Assembly (NCBI RefSeq): GCF_900141785.1
Contig: NZ_FQYP01000001.1
Coordinates: forward strand, 62,001-126,000
DNA: 64,000 nucleotides
Direction: 5' to 3'
Source: Aquimarina spongiae
GTDB taxonomy: Bacteria > Bacteroidota > Bacteroidia > Flavobacteriales > Flavobacteriaceae
The notes under the pieces are model-generated. The model made no database searches, was not told where the DNA came from, and saw only the letters and a list, made by a program, of their open reading frames with translations. The translations under genes were made by a program, and so were the position numbers. Shown in pieces: positions 27,577-35,773 of the stretch. Position 1 is the stretch's first letter. Each line of letters starts with the position of its first letter.

Positions 27577-28140
27577 TTAATTCAGTTCAAGTTTTATTCT
27601 ATTTTCTAATTGAACAAGTTCATACTCCAATTCATCTTCGGGGATGTCCAAAAATTTACCCCATTCATTTTTGAATTGGTTAAAGAATATTTCGCTTTGA
27701 TTTTTAAGTGTGTCAAGAGGAACATCTTTAATGTCTTTTTGTCTCAGGATATCTATTTTTGATTCCAATTTTCTTCGGTAAACTTCACATAAGTCAAATC
27801 TCACATTTGCAATTCGGAGAGTCATAAAGTTTGTGGTGTCCGAAACAAAAGATTTTGAAGGTACAAAGACTGTTGTAGATTTATATTCGATTTTAGAATT
27901 CCGAATATGGTACCTTGCTGCTATACCAACGTCCGTTGATATATTGTCAATTAGGTTTTTTTCAGGATCATATATGAAATCTTCCCAATCTAATTTGACA
28001 TTTGATTTCCAGATTATTTTATTTTTTAGTGTTAAGTATTCTTGAAAATCGTAGTAAGCATATTGTAATCTTTGCCAGAATAGAATTGTTGTAATTCCAA
28101 TCAACACTATTCCTCCAATAATAATCAACTTCTTATTCAT
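27577..28140 (-). CDS. Cassette 4: membrane-anchored protein, possibly a degenerate DUF922 relative
   Basis: The 187-residue protein has one N-terminal transmembrane helix (~4-22) and an extracytoplasmic domain. The pattern KLDWEDFIYDP ... STDVGIAARYHI ... FDLCEVYRRKLESKI follows the outline of DUF922 putative metalloproteases, whose helix normally contains a His-Glu pair before HFDxxE. Here that segment reads LRIANVRFDLCE, so the metal site would be missing. The DUF922 link is tentative. The frame extends two codons to a TTG. Confidence 0.55.
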   Translation of the reverse strand: MNKKLIIIGGIVLIGITTILFWQRLQYAYYDFQEYLTLKNKIIWKSNVKLDWEDFIYDPEKNLIDNISTDVGIAARYHIRNSKIEYKSTTVFVPSKSFVSDTTNFMTLRIANVRFDLCEVYRRKLESKIDILRQKDIKDVPLDTLKNQSEIFFNQFKNEWGKFLDIPEDELEYELVQLENRIKLELN

Positions 28141-28150
28141 ATACAATTAC

Positions 28151-28219
28151 TAACAACGTTCCTTGTATGTTGCTTTTGCTTGCCGAAGGGAGCAAATGAA
28201 ATATACAAATTGTTGTGTG
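28151..28219. repeat. attC-like element D (69 bp family)
   Basis: TAACAACGTTCCTTGTATGTTGC and GCAAATGAAATATACAAATTGTTGTGTG flank the loop TTGCCGAAGGGAG. It is the same length and type as element I (35705), with which it shares CTTGTAT, TGCCGAAGG and ATATACAAATTGTT. Confidence 0.65.
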
Positions 28220-28225
28220 TTGTTT

Positions 28226-28936
28226 TTATTCTAGTTTAAAATATACGGTAACAAATGCATCAACTCTTATGTTATCAAATTCAACTTCCAAATCTTCTCT
28301 TAATTCATATCCCCCTTTTCGTACTGAATTTAAACCTCTAATATTCAAACCAGGGACTCGACCTTGCAGAAGACCTGTAATGTTAGTCTCCAAGTCAGAT
28401 ACAAAAATTGCTTTTCCTAAGTTTTGATTTAGAGCTTTTGCCATTTGTTCAGCTTGCTTTTTTGCCTTTAAAACTGCTTTTGATTTGAGTTCAATTTTCA
28501 GTTCCTCTAACTTAGTATATTCCGTTTTTAAGAGATTTACATTTGATATCTTTTGCGACTCTAAGTCTCTAAGTACCTTTCCTGCTAGTTTTGCATCATT
28601 TATTTCCAATTCATAACTCTTAGTCTTATAAACATCAGTTTTTTTTAAGAAAAAATCTCTAAAATTACTTGAAAGAGTTACAAGTCTTAGCTGGGTTTTC
28701 GTATCTATATTATTAGATTTTAAGACCGTTTCTAGTCGTTTTTCCAATTCTTCTACTGAAATTTTACCTTTTGAATTACTTTCTTTTAGCAAGATGGACA
28801 GTGTTATCTTATCTGGGGTAACCTCAGTAGTATAAGTGGCTTTGGTTTGAATTTGTGGAATTTTAGAAAAGTCTATTTCTTGTGAAAGTCCAAAAATTGG
28901 TATAAAAACTAGTATTAAAATTATATATCTGATCAT
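28226..28936 (-). CDS. Cassette 5: exported SIMPL (DUF541)-domain protein with a SusC-like motif
   Basis: This 236-residue protein has a signal peptide (MIRYIILILVFIPIFGLSQ) followed by a SIMPL/DUF541 domain (~30-236). The helix LKSKAVLKAKKQAEQMAKAL and LGKAIFVSD are typical. Inserted after it is ITGLLQGRVPGLNIRG, which closely resembles the plug-domain signature of SusC/RagA TonB-dependent transporters and is not part of ordinary SIMPL domains. The upstream region has TAGTTTTG, a possible -7 element, so this cassette may carry its own promoter. Function of SIMPL proteins in Bacteroidota is unknown. Confidence 0.7.
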   Translation of the reverse strand: MIRYIILILVFIPIFGLSQEIDFSKIPQIQTKATYTTEVTPDKITLSILLKESNSKGKISVEELEKRLETVLKSNNIDTKTQLRLVTLSSNFRDFFLKKTDVYKTKSYELEINDAKLAGKVLRDLESQKISNVNLLKTEYTKLEELKIELKSKAVLKAKKQAEQMAKALNQNLGKAIFVSDLETNITGLLQGRVPGLNIRGLNSVRKGGYELREDLEVEFDNIRVDAFVTVYFKLE

Positions 28937-29032
28937 TTGGTGAATTTTAGTTCCTCAAAACTAATTTGATTTTGTTAATCATAATAATCGGATTGAGTAA
29001 ACTATGTTTCTGGTTGAGTGAATAAGCTTTTT

Positions 29033-29087
29033 CAATAACGTTTAATGTAAAATGCGTTTTAATGCATTTTTATATATTGTTGTAGTG
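29033..29087. repeat. attC-like element E (55 bp)
   Basis: CAATAACGTTTAATGTAAAATGCG, then TTTTAATGCATTTTTATATATTGTTGTAGTG: the AAAATGCGTTTTAATGCATTTT core is an imperfect palindrome. It separates cassettes 5 and 6. Confidence 0.55.
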
Positions 29088-29092
29088 TCGTT

Positions 29093-29548
29093 TTAGTAAT
29101 TTAAGTTATCAAGCTCATGTTTAAAAAATGTTTCAAATTCCCGCTTAATAGTTACTCTGTTTTGCTTGATTAAATCACAAATTAAGTCTTTAATTGTTAA
29201 TACTCTAGTATCGATTTTTGGTTTTTCATTTAAATGAAACAAAGAATATAAACTCAATTTCTTATTCTGACTAACCGGCTGAGGAAGCTGGTTTTTTATT
29301 GCTTTATAAATTTTAAGTCTGTCTGTTTGGTTAAATTTTTTGTCCAAAAATGATTCTCTGGATAATTCGTTTTCGAATAGATTTTGCATTTTTAGAGAAT
29401 TTAAGATTCTTAATTTGAAAAATACGAATGCAATATCATTACGTAAAATTACATTATTATGAATAAGCTCTAACTTTTTGTTATCTAAAGGAAAACTAAA
29501 ACTGTGTTTTTTTTCTAATTCTTCAGTGTTTTCTGGATAAGTTCTCAT
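29093..29548 (-). CDS. Cassette 6: unknown soluble protein
   Basis: The 151-residue protein lacks a signal peptide and membrane helices, is rich in Leu, Lys, Asn and Phe and is predicted mostly helical. No motif recognised. Its stop follows element E by 5 bp and its start lies 34 bp from the next terminus. Function unknown. Confidence 0.5.
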   Translation of the reverse strand: MRTYPENTEELEKKHSFSFPLDNKKLELIHNNVILRNDIAFVFFKLRILNSLKMQNLFENELSRESFLDKKFNQTDRLKIYKAIKNQLPQPVSQNKKLSLYSLFHLNEKPKIDTRVLTIKDLICDLIKQNRVTIKREFETFFKHELDNLNY

Positions 29549-29582
29549 CTGTTATAATCTTCTTAGGATCTTATTTTAAATG

Positions 29583-29719
29583 CATTACAACGCTCCCGGC
29601 TATGATTTCGTTGTGGAATCATCCGCAAGATTATTCCGTCTAGAAATCAGTCGTTGGTTTATACTTTTATTTTGGTGTGGCACACAACCACAATGAATTA
29701 TAGCCATTGTTGGCAATAG
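29583..29719. repeat. attC-like element F (137 bp)
   Basis: The ends are clear inverted repeats: GGCTATGATTTCGTTGTGG near the left and CCACAATGAATTATAGCC near the right, inside CATTACAACG and ATTGTTGGCAATAG. It separates cassettes 6 and 7. Confidence 0.65.
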
Positions 29720-29726
29720 ATTTTTA

Positions 29727-30302
29727 TTAAATAGGGTATTTTTCTTCCTTCATTCCCATATATCTTTCTTTAATTACTTTTATGTGTCTTAATTCATGTC
29801 CAGCAATATGATAGATCAAAGCTCGAACAGTTCTTTCATTTTTAATTTCCCCATCATCATCGATTCCGCTTCCAGACCGCATCAGAGATTCCTCAGGTAA
29901 GTTTTGAAATAATAATAATGTTGATAGTCTAACACTCCAGTATTCATCGAAAATATTTTCTAAACTTCTTTTATTAGCTTTTGAATATTTTGCATAATTA
30001 TTTTGGTCAAATCCATGAAAAGGAGTCTTGTCATTTCGTGCATACCGCAAAGCTCTATAGGTGAAGATTCTTTCATCGTCTATATTATGAACCAATACTT
30101 CCTTAATGGTCCATTTATCTTTGGCGTATCTGTAAACTAATTTCTCTTCTGGCAAAGAAAAAATCAGTTCCTTTAGTTTGAAAAAATTGTCATGAAGCTC
30201 TTGTAGAATATCGTCATCCGTTTTTATCAGATCAAAATAATGCTGTGAATATTCTGGATACTCTGTCCGCATCGGTCTTTGAATTTTTCTAAATTGATTC
30301 AT
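29727..30302 (-). CDS. Cassette 7: DinB-like (YfiT/DUF664-type) four-helix protein
   Basis: The 191-residue protein has the DinB superfamily layout of four helices with three metal-binding histidines: H in KWTIKEVLVHNIDDER, and two in ALIYHIAGHELRHIKVI. Relatives bind a divalent metal and act as thiol-dependent transferases or hydrolases. A start at the second Met (MRTEYPEY) is also possible. It is one of the few array genes with a recognisable domain. Confidence 0.78.
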   Translation of the reverse strand: MNQFRKIQRPMRTEYPEYSQHYFDLIKTDDDILQELHDNFFKLKELIFSLPEEKLVYRYAKDKWTIKEVLVHNIDDERIFTYRALRYARNDKTPFHGFDQNNYAKYSKANKRSLENIFDEYWSVRLSTLLLFQNLPEESLMRSGSGIDDDGEIKNERTVRALIYHIAGHELRHIKVIKERYMGMKEEKYPI

Positions 30303-30311
30303 TCTACTAAA

Positions 30312-30487
30312 TTATTGGCAATGTTTAATATATGTGTTGTAGCAAGACAAGATGTTACCCTGCTTTTCGATTTTTCTGCGCAGTGATTGCTAACTTTTCT
30401 TTATTGCGAGTGCTGCGCCACTGCAAAATAACCAGATCATCCAATTAGTCATCTAGCAGCTATGATCACATATATGTTGTTGGCAAA
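30312..30487. repeat. attC-like element G (176 bp family)
   Basis: It is the same family as elements C and J, with ends ATTGGCAATGTTTAATATATGTG and CACATATATGTTGTTGGCAAA and the shared interior GTTACCCTGCTTTTCGATTTTTCTG and TTGCTAACTTTTC. It separates cassettes 7 and 8. Confidence 0.7.
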
Positions 30488-30493
30488 TCGTTT

Positions 30494-30718
30494 TTACTCT
30501 TTAGTATTACTTTCCTTTTCTTTACCAATTGCCCACTTCTTTATTCTATAATTTAAATCTCTAAACCCTATTCCGCTTAGTAACATTCCAATTGGCATTC
30601 CAATTATGGTTCTCCAAAACTCTTTTGGATTTCGTTTATAATCGGGTAAATATGCCCAATAAAGGAAAATAGTAAAAAGGGTTATTAAAACACCAATTAT
30701 TATATATTCCATTTTCAA
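30494..30718 (-). CDS. Cassette 8, second gene: small membrane protein
   Basis: The 74-residue protein has a hydrophobic N-terminal helix (~4-24) and a second short hydrophobic stretch (~38-52), ending in a charged tail. No known family recognised. It lies 12 bp after the preceding gene in the same cassette, so the two form a small operon. Confidence 0.5.
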   Translation of the reverse strand: MKMEYIIIGVLITLFTIFLYWAYLPDYKRNPKEFWRTIIGMPIGMLLSGIGFRDLNYRIKKWAIGKEKESNTKE

Positions 30719-30730
30719 GTTTTCTCGTTT

Positions 30731-31171
30731 TTAATATTCAAATTCCGTGTCATCGCTATTCATTAGTTTGTCAATTTTCCATTCAGAGACTTTTCGAATT
30801 CTTTTAATTCTATCTGATAATTCAGGGTTATAGCTACAACGGTTTTCATTAAAACCAACCCAATTCGGGAAATATTTTTTAGCTAATTTGAATGTTCGTT
30901 TTTCAATGCTTTTGGAATTCTCTTTTTGAGTTTCAAAATTTTCATTCACAATTAATTTCGTCCGATAATTAAGAGCATACCTTAAAGCATTTTCTAATTT
31001 GGGATTACATTTTTCAATTCCTTCATCTTCCCAAACTACAGCGTCCGCTAGAACGTGATAATCCATTTTTGGGTTTTCAGAATCAGATTTAGTTGGAAGA
31101 CTATTTTTATACTTTTTAAAAGCCTTCCTAATAAATAAATCTTGTATTATCTTTTCTACTATTTTACCCAT
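30731..31171 (-). CDS. Cassette 8, first gene: unknown soluble protein
   Basis: The 146-residue, highly charged protein without signal peptide has no recognised motif. Its start is 13 bp from the cassette terminus TTTGCCAAC (31184-31192), which is a perfect 9-bp complement of the terminus at 30479-30487. A protein pair in one cassette is reminiscent of toxin-antitoxin cassettes, but nothing in either sequence identifies one. Confidence 0.5.
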   Translation of the reverse strand: MGKIVEKIIQDLFIRKAFKKYKNSLPTKSDSENPKMDYHVLADAVVWEDEGIEKCNPKLENALRYALNYRTKLIVNENFETQKENSKSIEKRTFKLAKKYFPNWVGFNENRCSYNPELSDRIKRIRKVSEWKIDKLMNSDDTEFEY

Positions 31172-31183
31172 TAATTTTTAATG

Positions 31184-31311
31184 TTTGCCAACGCATGTAT
31201 ATAGTTACTAAAGGTAACTATATTTCTTATATATGGTCTTGCAATTGTTTGTAACTAATTGTAAGTGTTTGTAAACCCATAAGTGTTACCCTAAGAACTC
31301 AAAAAGATTCA
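31184..31311. repeat. Element H: array-end repeat, near-identical to 38696-38820
   Basis: From AACGCATGTATATAG onward about 120 bp match the copy at 38702-38821 with roughly ten differences. It contains the perfect stem TATAGTTAC/GTAACTATA. It lies at the upstream end (in the sense of transcription) of cassette block 1. Confidence 0.75.
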
Positions 31312-31538
31312 AGCTTAAACTTTGATAGACTAAAGTTCGAACCATCTTGCCTAAATTTTAGCTTCTAAAGTCTAATGTTAGATCACCAAAGGGGACTGCT
31401 AGATTCCCATTGTCCCCAAAACACTATATAACATCCCGTTTTTAACAAGGTTGGGCACTATTTGTTGGGTACTTTCTTTTTGTAAAGGTTTTTTGTTATG
31501 AAATAATATTCAAAAGTTCATACTAAAAACCTTCCAAC
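31193..31538. other. 346-bp gene-free stretch between cassette block 1 and the LRR protein gene
   Basis: The first ~120 bp are the array-end repeat. The rest (31312-31538) shows no gene, no clear palindrome and no convincing promoter element. Confidence 0.5.
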
Positions 31539-34235
31539 ATGAAAAAGCAAGTACAATTAATAATATCCACCATTATTATGGTATGGATGAGCCTGGCTGG
31601 ATATGGCCAAAATGTAGGGGATCAATTTACGGTTGATGCTATTAAATACGAAATTACTTCAATCACTACACCCGAAATTAGGATTGTGGTTTATGAGGGT
31701 TCGGCCACAGAGGTGGACATCCCCGGAACGGTCCTTCATGATGGTGAAACTTACGCAGTGACCCTCATTGGTGAGGATACCGATACTTTTCAGGGTGGTG
31801 TTATTCGACCTTTTATAGGAAATGGGCTGACCCGTGTCACCATTCCCAACACAGTGACCACTATTGGACTTGGGGCTTTTACCAACAATAAATTGACCGA
31901 GGTAGAAATACCGAACAGTGTCACTCATATAAGAAGGTGGGGCTTTTCCGGTAACAACGGTTTAGAAGAGCTGACCATACCAGCCAATGTGGAATATATT
32001 GGGCCCGGGGCTTTTTTTGGGAACGGAGACCTCATTGTGAGATCCCAAGGCAATCCACCACCAGAAATTCATGAAACAGCCTTTAATACTCCACAGGGCC
32101 CTACCCGAAAAATGGCCCTTGTGGTTCCCTTTGTTAGTATCCAAGCTTATGAAGATGCAGGCTGGAAGGACTTAGGTTTTATGAGCATCACCTCTGGAGC
32201 CATTATCTTGGATGGCGTTATATACGGAATTATTGACACTCCAAACGAAGTAACAGTGATTGGCAATATTGGCGTAGGCTTTAATATGACCATTCCTCCA
32301 ACGGTGGAGATTGATGGGGGTACCTATCCGGTGACTGCTATAGGTGATGATGCTTTTCTGAATCCAACTTTGCTAACGGTTGTGATACCGGGGACTGTGA
32401 AAAGTATTGGGTCCCGTGCCTTTTATACACGGCATATTAATCGAGTGACAGTGACGGCCCATGAACCACCGACGCTCGATGCAGATGCCTTTCAGTATCC
32501 ATATCGTCACGACAAAATAAAGGTGATCGTGCCCAAGGGCAGGGTGCAAGCTTATAAAGATGCAGGATGGACAGGTTTTAATGACATCTTTTCGCTTATT
32601 GGACAAGAACACAATAATAGTGGCTTTATATGGGAAGTCACATCGACATCCCCCAATGAAGTAAAGCTCAAAAATTATATAGGCCTTAGCGGAGTTCCTA
32701 CCGGAGGTCATGTAGAAATCCCCTCAGAAGTCCATTACCTCCCAAACAGTGAGAATGACAATATATATACGGTCACGGCTATAGGGGATAATGCTATGCG
32801 GAATACAGATTCAAGGAGTTTTACGGATGAACCGGAACCAGTTGACAGAACATTAAACACCGTACAAATTCCCGAAAGTGTTACCAAGATCGGAGAAGGT
32901 GCTTTTGCAGACAACCAATTGACCCATGTTGATATACCTGATGGTGTGACCTATATAGGAGAGTCTGCTTTTGCATATAATCAATTAACCGAGGTAGACA
33001 TACCCGGCAATGTTAAAAGTATTGGGAAAGATGCATTTTGGCAAAACCAATTGAGCAGTGTTGAGATTTCAGAAAGTGTGACCAGTATCGGGCAACGGGC
33101 ATTTGGACATAACGAATTGACGGAGGTCACCATACCCGATGGTGTGACCAGGATTGAACAGTGGATCTTTTCCCGAAATAAACTAACAAAGATTACTATA
33201 CCGGCAAATGTGGAACATATTGGTTACCAGGCCTTTTTCGACAACCAATTGACAGAGGTAACCATATCAGGTAGTCTGAAAAACATTGATTTGTATGCTT
33301 TTCAGAATAACCCAGACCTTCACTTGATGACAGTGGAGGCTAACGATCCTCCATCGCTCCATGAGGATACATTTACAAATCCAAATCGTGACCAAATAGA
33401 CCTTGTTATACCTACCGGCAAGAAACAGGAGTATTTAGATAATGGGTGGCACGGGTTCAGATCCATCAGCAACGGAATCTTTACCGTTGATGACATAAAA
33501 TACGGAATTACCTCTCGAACTGAAGTTATGGTGGTGGACTATATTGGCATGGCCAAAGACGTGAGTATTCCTGAAACAGTGGATCATAGTGAAGAGCCCT
33601 ATATAGTGACCGCTATCAAAGAAAATGCTTTTCAAAATAAAGAACTGGCTAGTATTGAGATTTCATCCGCTGTAATCAGTATCGGAGAACTAGCGTTCGG
33701 TAACAACCAATTGACAGCTATTGCTATACCGAACAGTGTGGAACGTATAGATAGCCACGCTTTTTATGTCAATCCTGACCTTGTCTTGGTGACAGTAGAG
33801 GCCAATAATCCGCCAATGCTCCATGCAACGGCCTTTGCTAATGCAAACCGTCATCAAATTGACCTTGTGGTACCCCCAGGTAGAATACAAGCTTATAAAG
33901 ATAATGGTTGGGGCGGCTTTAGATCTATATCAATATCAACGGAAAGTATCCTTTCCCAGCTTATTGCGGATTTTAATAGAGGGTTTTCCCCCAACGCCGA
34001 TGGCATTGCAGATACCCTGGTGATCGAAGGTCTTGAAAAATATAAGAACAACGTGGTCAAGATATACGATCTAAGCCAACGCTTGTTATTCAGTGCCCAT
34101 TATGGCGGGCTCAACGATGCCTGGGATGGCACCCATAAAGGCAGCCTAGTTCCTGTGGGCTCTTATGTATGTGTGATCGACTATAACGAATCGGGGTTGA
34201 CTCACCAAACAAAAATGATCTATGTAAATTATTGA
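31539..34235 (+). CDS. Secreted BspA-type leucine-rich repeat protein with T9SS type B sorting domain
   Basis: The 898-residue protein has a signal peptide (MKKQVQLIISTIIMVWMSLAGYG) and then many LRR_5 (BspA-like) repeats with the pattern LTEVxIPxxVTxIGxxAFxxNxL, broken by four segments ending in VVPxGRxQAYKDxGWxGF. The last ~90 residues (FNRGFSPNADGIADTLVI ... KMIYVNY) are a gliding-motility-associated, type IX secretion type B sorting domain, so the protein is exported to the surface or medium. Its codon use is richer in G and C than the flanking cassette genes and it is on the opposite strand, which suggests a separate origin. Confidence 0.88.
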   Translation: MKKQVQLIISTIIMVWMSLAGYGQNVGDQFTVDAIKYEITSITTPEIRIVVYEGSATEVDIPGTVLHDGETYAVTLIGEDTDTFQGGVIRPFIGNGLTRVTIPNTVTTIGLGAFTNNKLTEVEIPNSVTHIRRWGFSGNNGLEELTIPANVEYIGPGAFFGNGDLIVRSQGNPPPEIHETAFNTPQGPTRKMALVVPFVSIQAYEDAGWKDLGFMSITSGAIILDGVIYGIIDTPNEVTVIGNIGVGFNMTIPPTVEIDGGTYPVTAIGDDAFLNPTLLTVVIPGTVKSIGSRAFYTRHINRVTVTAHEPPTLDADAFQYPYRHDKIKVIVPKGRVQAYKDAGWTGFNDIFSLIGQEHNNSGFIWEVTSTSPNEVKLKNYIGLSGVPTGGHVEIPSEVHYLPNSENDNIYTVTAIGDNAMRNTDSRSFTDEPEPVDRTLNTVQIPESVTKIGEGAFADNQLTHVDIPDGVTYIGESAFAYNQLTEVDIPGNVKSIGKDAFWQNQLSSVEISESVTSIGQRAFGHNELTEVTIPDGVTRIEQWIFSRNKLTKITIPANVEHIGYQAFFDNQLTEVTISGSLKNIDLYAFQNNPDLHLMTVEANDPPSLHEDTFTNPNRDQIDLVIPTGKKQEYLDNGWHGFRSISNGIFTVDDIKYGITSRTEVMVVDYIGMAKDVSIPETVDHSEEPYIVTAIKENAFQNKELASIEISSAVISIGELAFGNNQLTAIAIPNSVERIDSHAFYVNPDLVLVTVEANNPPMLHATAFANANRHQIDLVVPPGRIQAYKDNGWGGFRSISISTESILSQLIADFNRGFSPNADGIADTLVIEGLEKYKNNVVKIYDLSQRLLFSAHYGGLNDAWDGTHKGSLVPVGSYVCVIDYNESGLTHQTKMIYVNY

Positions 34236-34503
34236 TGTTTTTGTTTCTGTAGTAGCCGGGCTTCGAGAGCCTCAGCCCTCGTATCCGAACCCTGAGGCTC
34301 TCGAAGGGTAAGTAGTACTAAGCATTATCCCGGGTTTCGACTCCGCTCAACCCTCGTGTCCGAACCCTGAGCGGAGTCGAAGGGAGAGCGTCGCACTGAG
34401 CTTGTCGGGCTTCGAGACGTGTGCTGAGCTCCGTCGAAGTACCATTTCCAAATAACAATCCCCAAAACCAATATCAAGTATAAACCATAAATAAATAATA
34501 CGT
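34236..34503. repeat. REP-like palindromes
   Basis: Two strong hairpins lie here: arms 34261-34275/34292-34306 (15 bp, perfect) and 34336-34349/34368-34381 (14 bp, perfect), both with the theme CTTCGA...TCGAAG. A third, imperfect copy follows at ~34409-34438. The CTGAGCGGAGTCGAAG type is a known dispersed palindrome of Bacteroidota genomes. Confidence 0.75.
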
Positions 34504-35205
34504 ATGTCCAAACAAAATTTTGAAAAGAAATTAACCGAATTAGAAAACATACCACAAGAATTAGTTAAAGCACCATCACAACCCGTAGATGTCACTACAC
34601 AAGAAGCCGAAGACCTATTTGTTTGGGCGCAAGAAGATAAACAAGTACTAGTTAGTATAGGATTAGATTGGAGCAAATATGTAATCGATCTACCGATACG
34701 AACAGGAGCGTGCCGATATGCACAAGCCATTTGGAACAAAGAGCGCTATAGCCAGGAAGAAGCAGCCAAGACCTGGAGAGAAGAATCGCCCAAAGCCTAT
34801 GAGTTTAGAAACGATCTATTGGCCGATATGCGTTTTGCGTTTAGAAAACGCCCAGATCTATTAGGACGGGTACGCACTATTGCAGGAGGAGATGGCAATG
34901 CCGATATGATCCAGGATTTGATGGATATCAGTGTGCTAGGAAGAGGAAATACCACCGAATTTGAAGCAATTAAATATGACGTATCCCGCTTTGATGTTGC
35001 TGAGCAAAAGTCAGACGACCTGGCCGAGCTATTAGCCAAAGCTAATGGTACAACTTTAGACAATTCTAAGGCCAAAAACATTCGTGACCGTGCGTTTACC
35101 CACCTTAAAGAAGCCATGGATGAGATTAGAGATACGGGTAAATACGCCTTTAGAAAAGATCCTGAACGCTACAAAGGCTATATAAGCCGTTATCGACGTA
35201 GGTGA
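34504..35205 (+). CDS. Unknown soluble protein
   Basis: The 233-residue protein has no signal peptide or membrane helix. It is charged and mostly helical; the ends are rich in Lys and Arg (KQNFEKKL... and ...GYISRYRRR). No domain recognised. It lies between REP-like palindromes and a large GC-rich hairpin, with no co-directional partner close enough to form an operon except possibly the LRR gene 268 bp upstream. Confidence 0.65.
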   Translation: MSKQNFEKKLTELENIPQELVKAPSQPVDVTTQEAEDLFVWAQEDKQVLVSIGLDWSKYVIDLPIRTGACRYAQAIWNKERYSQEEAAKTWREESPKAYEFRNDLLADMRFAFRKRPDLLGRVRTIAGGDGNADMIQDLMDISVLGRGNTTEFEAIKYDVSRFDVAEQKSDDLAELLAKANGTTLDNSKAKNIRDRAFTHLKEAMDEIRDTGKYAFRKDPERYKGYISRYRRR

Positions 35206-35704
35206 GACTTGTTTATAGTTGATGGTTGTCCGAATTGAAAATTTTTTAAGTACTCATATTTTTTAAAGCTTACTATTACTGGCCCGCGCACTGGGTTGAG
35301 GTCTCCGCGCCATGCGGACGCCTCGCCTTGGTGCGCGGGTTTCTTTTTACCTTGTGCGGAAGCATCTCCCTACACCGCGGACCGATAAACCTTGTGTGCG
35401 GGAGGGTCACCTATCTGTACGGAGCACCTGCCGAGTGTCGTTGGTCGATAAAAATGTGTGAATATCAAGCCGTAACACAAATAAGAATAGTTCCCTTTTT
35501 TTACCAAACTATAAATGAAAAGAATAAAGGTATTATCGCTGAAGTTACAATTGAGTCAAAAAATATCTAAGACTAAATTCGTTTATGCATCTCTTCTTAA
35601 AAAAATAAGGCTGAAACTCCAATTATGATTAAATCAAAAATGTAATTAACTTTTGATCATCTAAATCCAAATTTCTTTACTTTCATATGGTTTGTTTATA
35701 TGTT
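35206..35704. other. GC-rich hairpin segment and AT-rich spacer
   Basis: A long hairpin has outer arms CCCGCGCAC (35283-35291) and GTGCGCGGG (35331-35339), with inner arms at 35298-35308 and 35314-35324 matching at 9 of 11. It is followed by TTTCTTTTT and may terminate the preceding gene. The next ~110 bp are also unusually GC-rich, then the sequence becomes AT-rich. A frame of 80 codons at 35328-35570 has no protein-like features and was not called. Confidence 0.5.
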
Positions 35705-35773
35705 GCACAAAGTTTCTTGTATATTGTGTTTGCCTGCCGAAGGCGGCATATGCAATATACAAATTGTTAGGTG
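35705..35773. repeat. attC-like element I (69 bp family)
   Basis: TTCTTGTATATTGTGTTTGCC, loop TGCCGAAGG, GGCATATGCAATATACAA, ending in GTTAGGTG (35766-35773). It resembles element D. The reverse transcriptase stop codon overlaps its right end, and GTTAGGT fits the classic integron core GTTRRRY. Confidence 0.7.

Larger units (their letters stand above)
25162..31192 (-). mobile_element. Integron-like gene cassette block 1 (eight cassettes, no integrase seen)
   Basis: Eight units, all on the minus strand, each begin and end with their own inverted repeat built on GTT...AAC. The pairs are 25162-25174/25600-25612 (12 of 13 match), 25793-25803/26805-26815 (10 of 11), 26858-26868/27396-27406 (weak), 27563-27570/28151-28157 (weak), 28212-28219/29033-29039 (weak), 29079-29087/29583-29591 (8 of 9), 29709-29719/30312-30322 (8 of 11) and 30479-30487/31184-31192 (9 of 9). 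Between units lie imperfect palindromes. In the direction of transcription the AAC end follows the stop codon and the GTT end precedes the next start, which is the polarity of integron attC sites. Only the GTT/AAC triplet is constant; most units do not obey the classic GTTRRRY consensus. Confidence 0.7.

Noticed and set aside
30494..31171. Toxin-antitoxin pair in cassette 8
   Set aside because: Two small genes in one cassette fit the idea, but neither protein shows a known toxin or antitoxin motif.
35328..35570. 80-codon open frame
   Set aside because: It starts inside the GC-rich hairpin, has no domain or signal and spans a sharp composition change, so it is probably chance.
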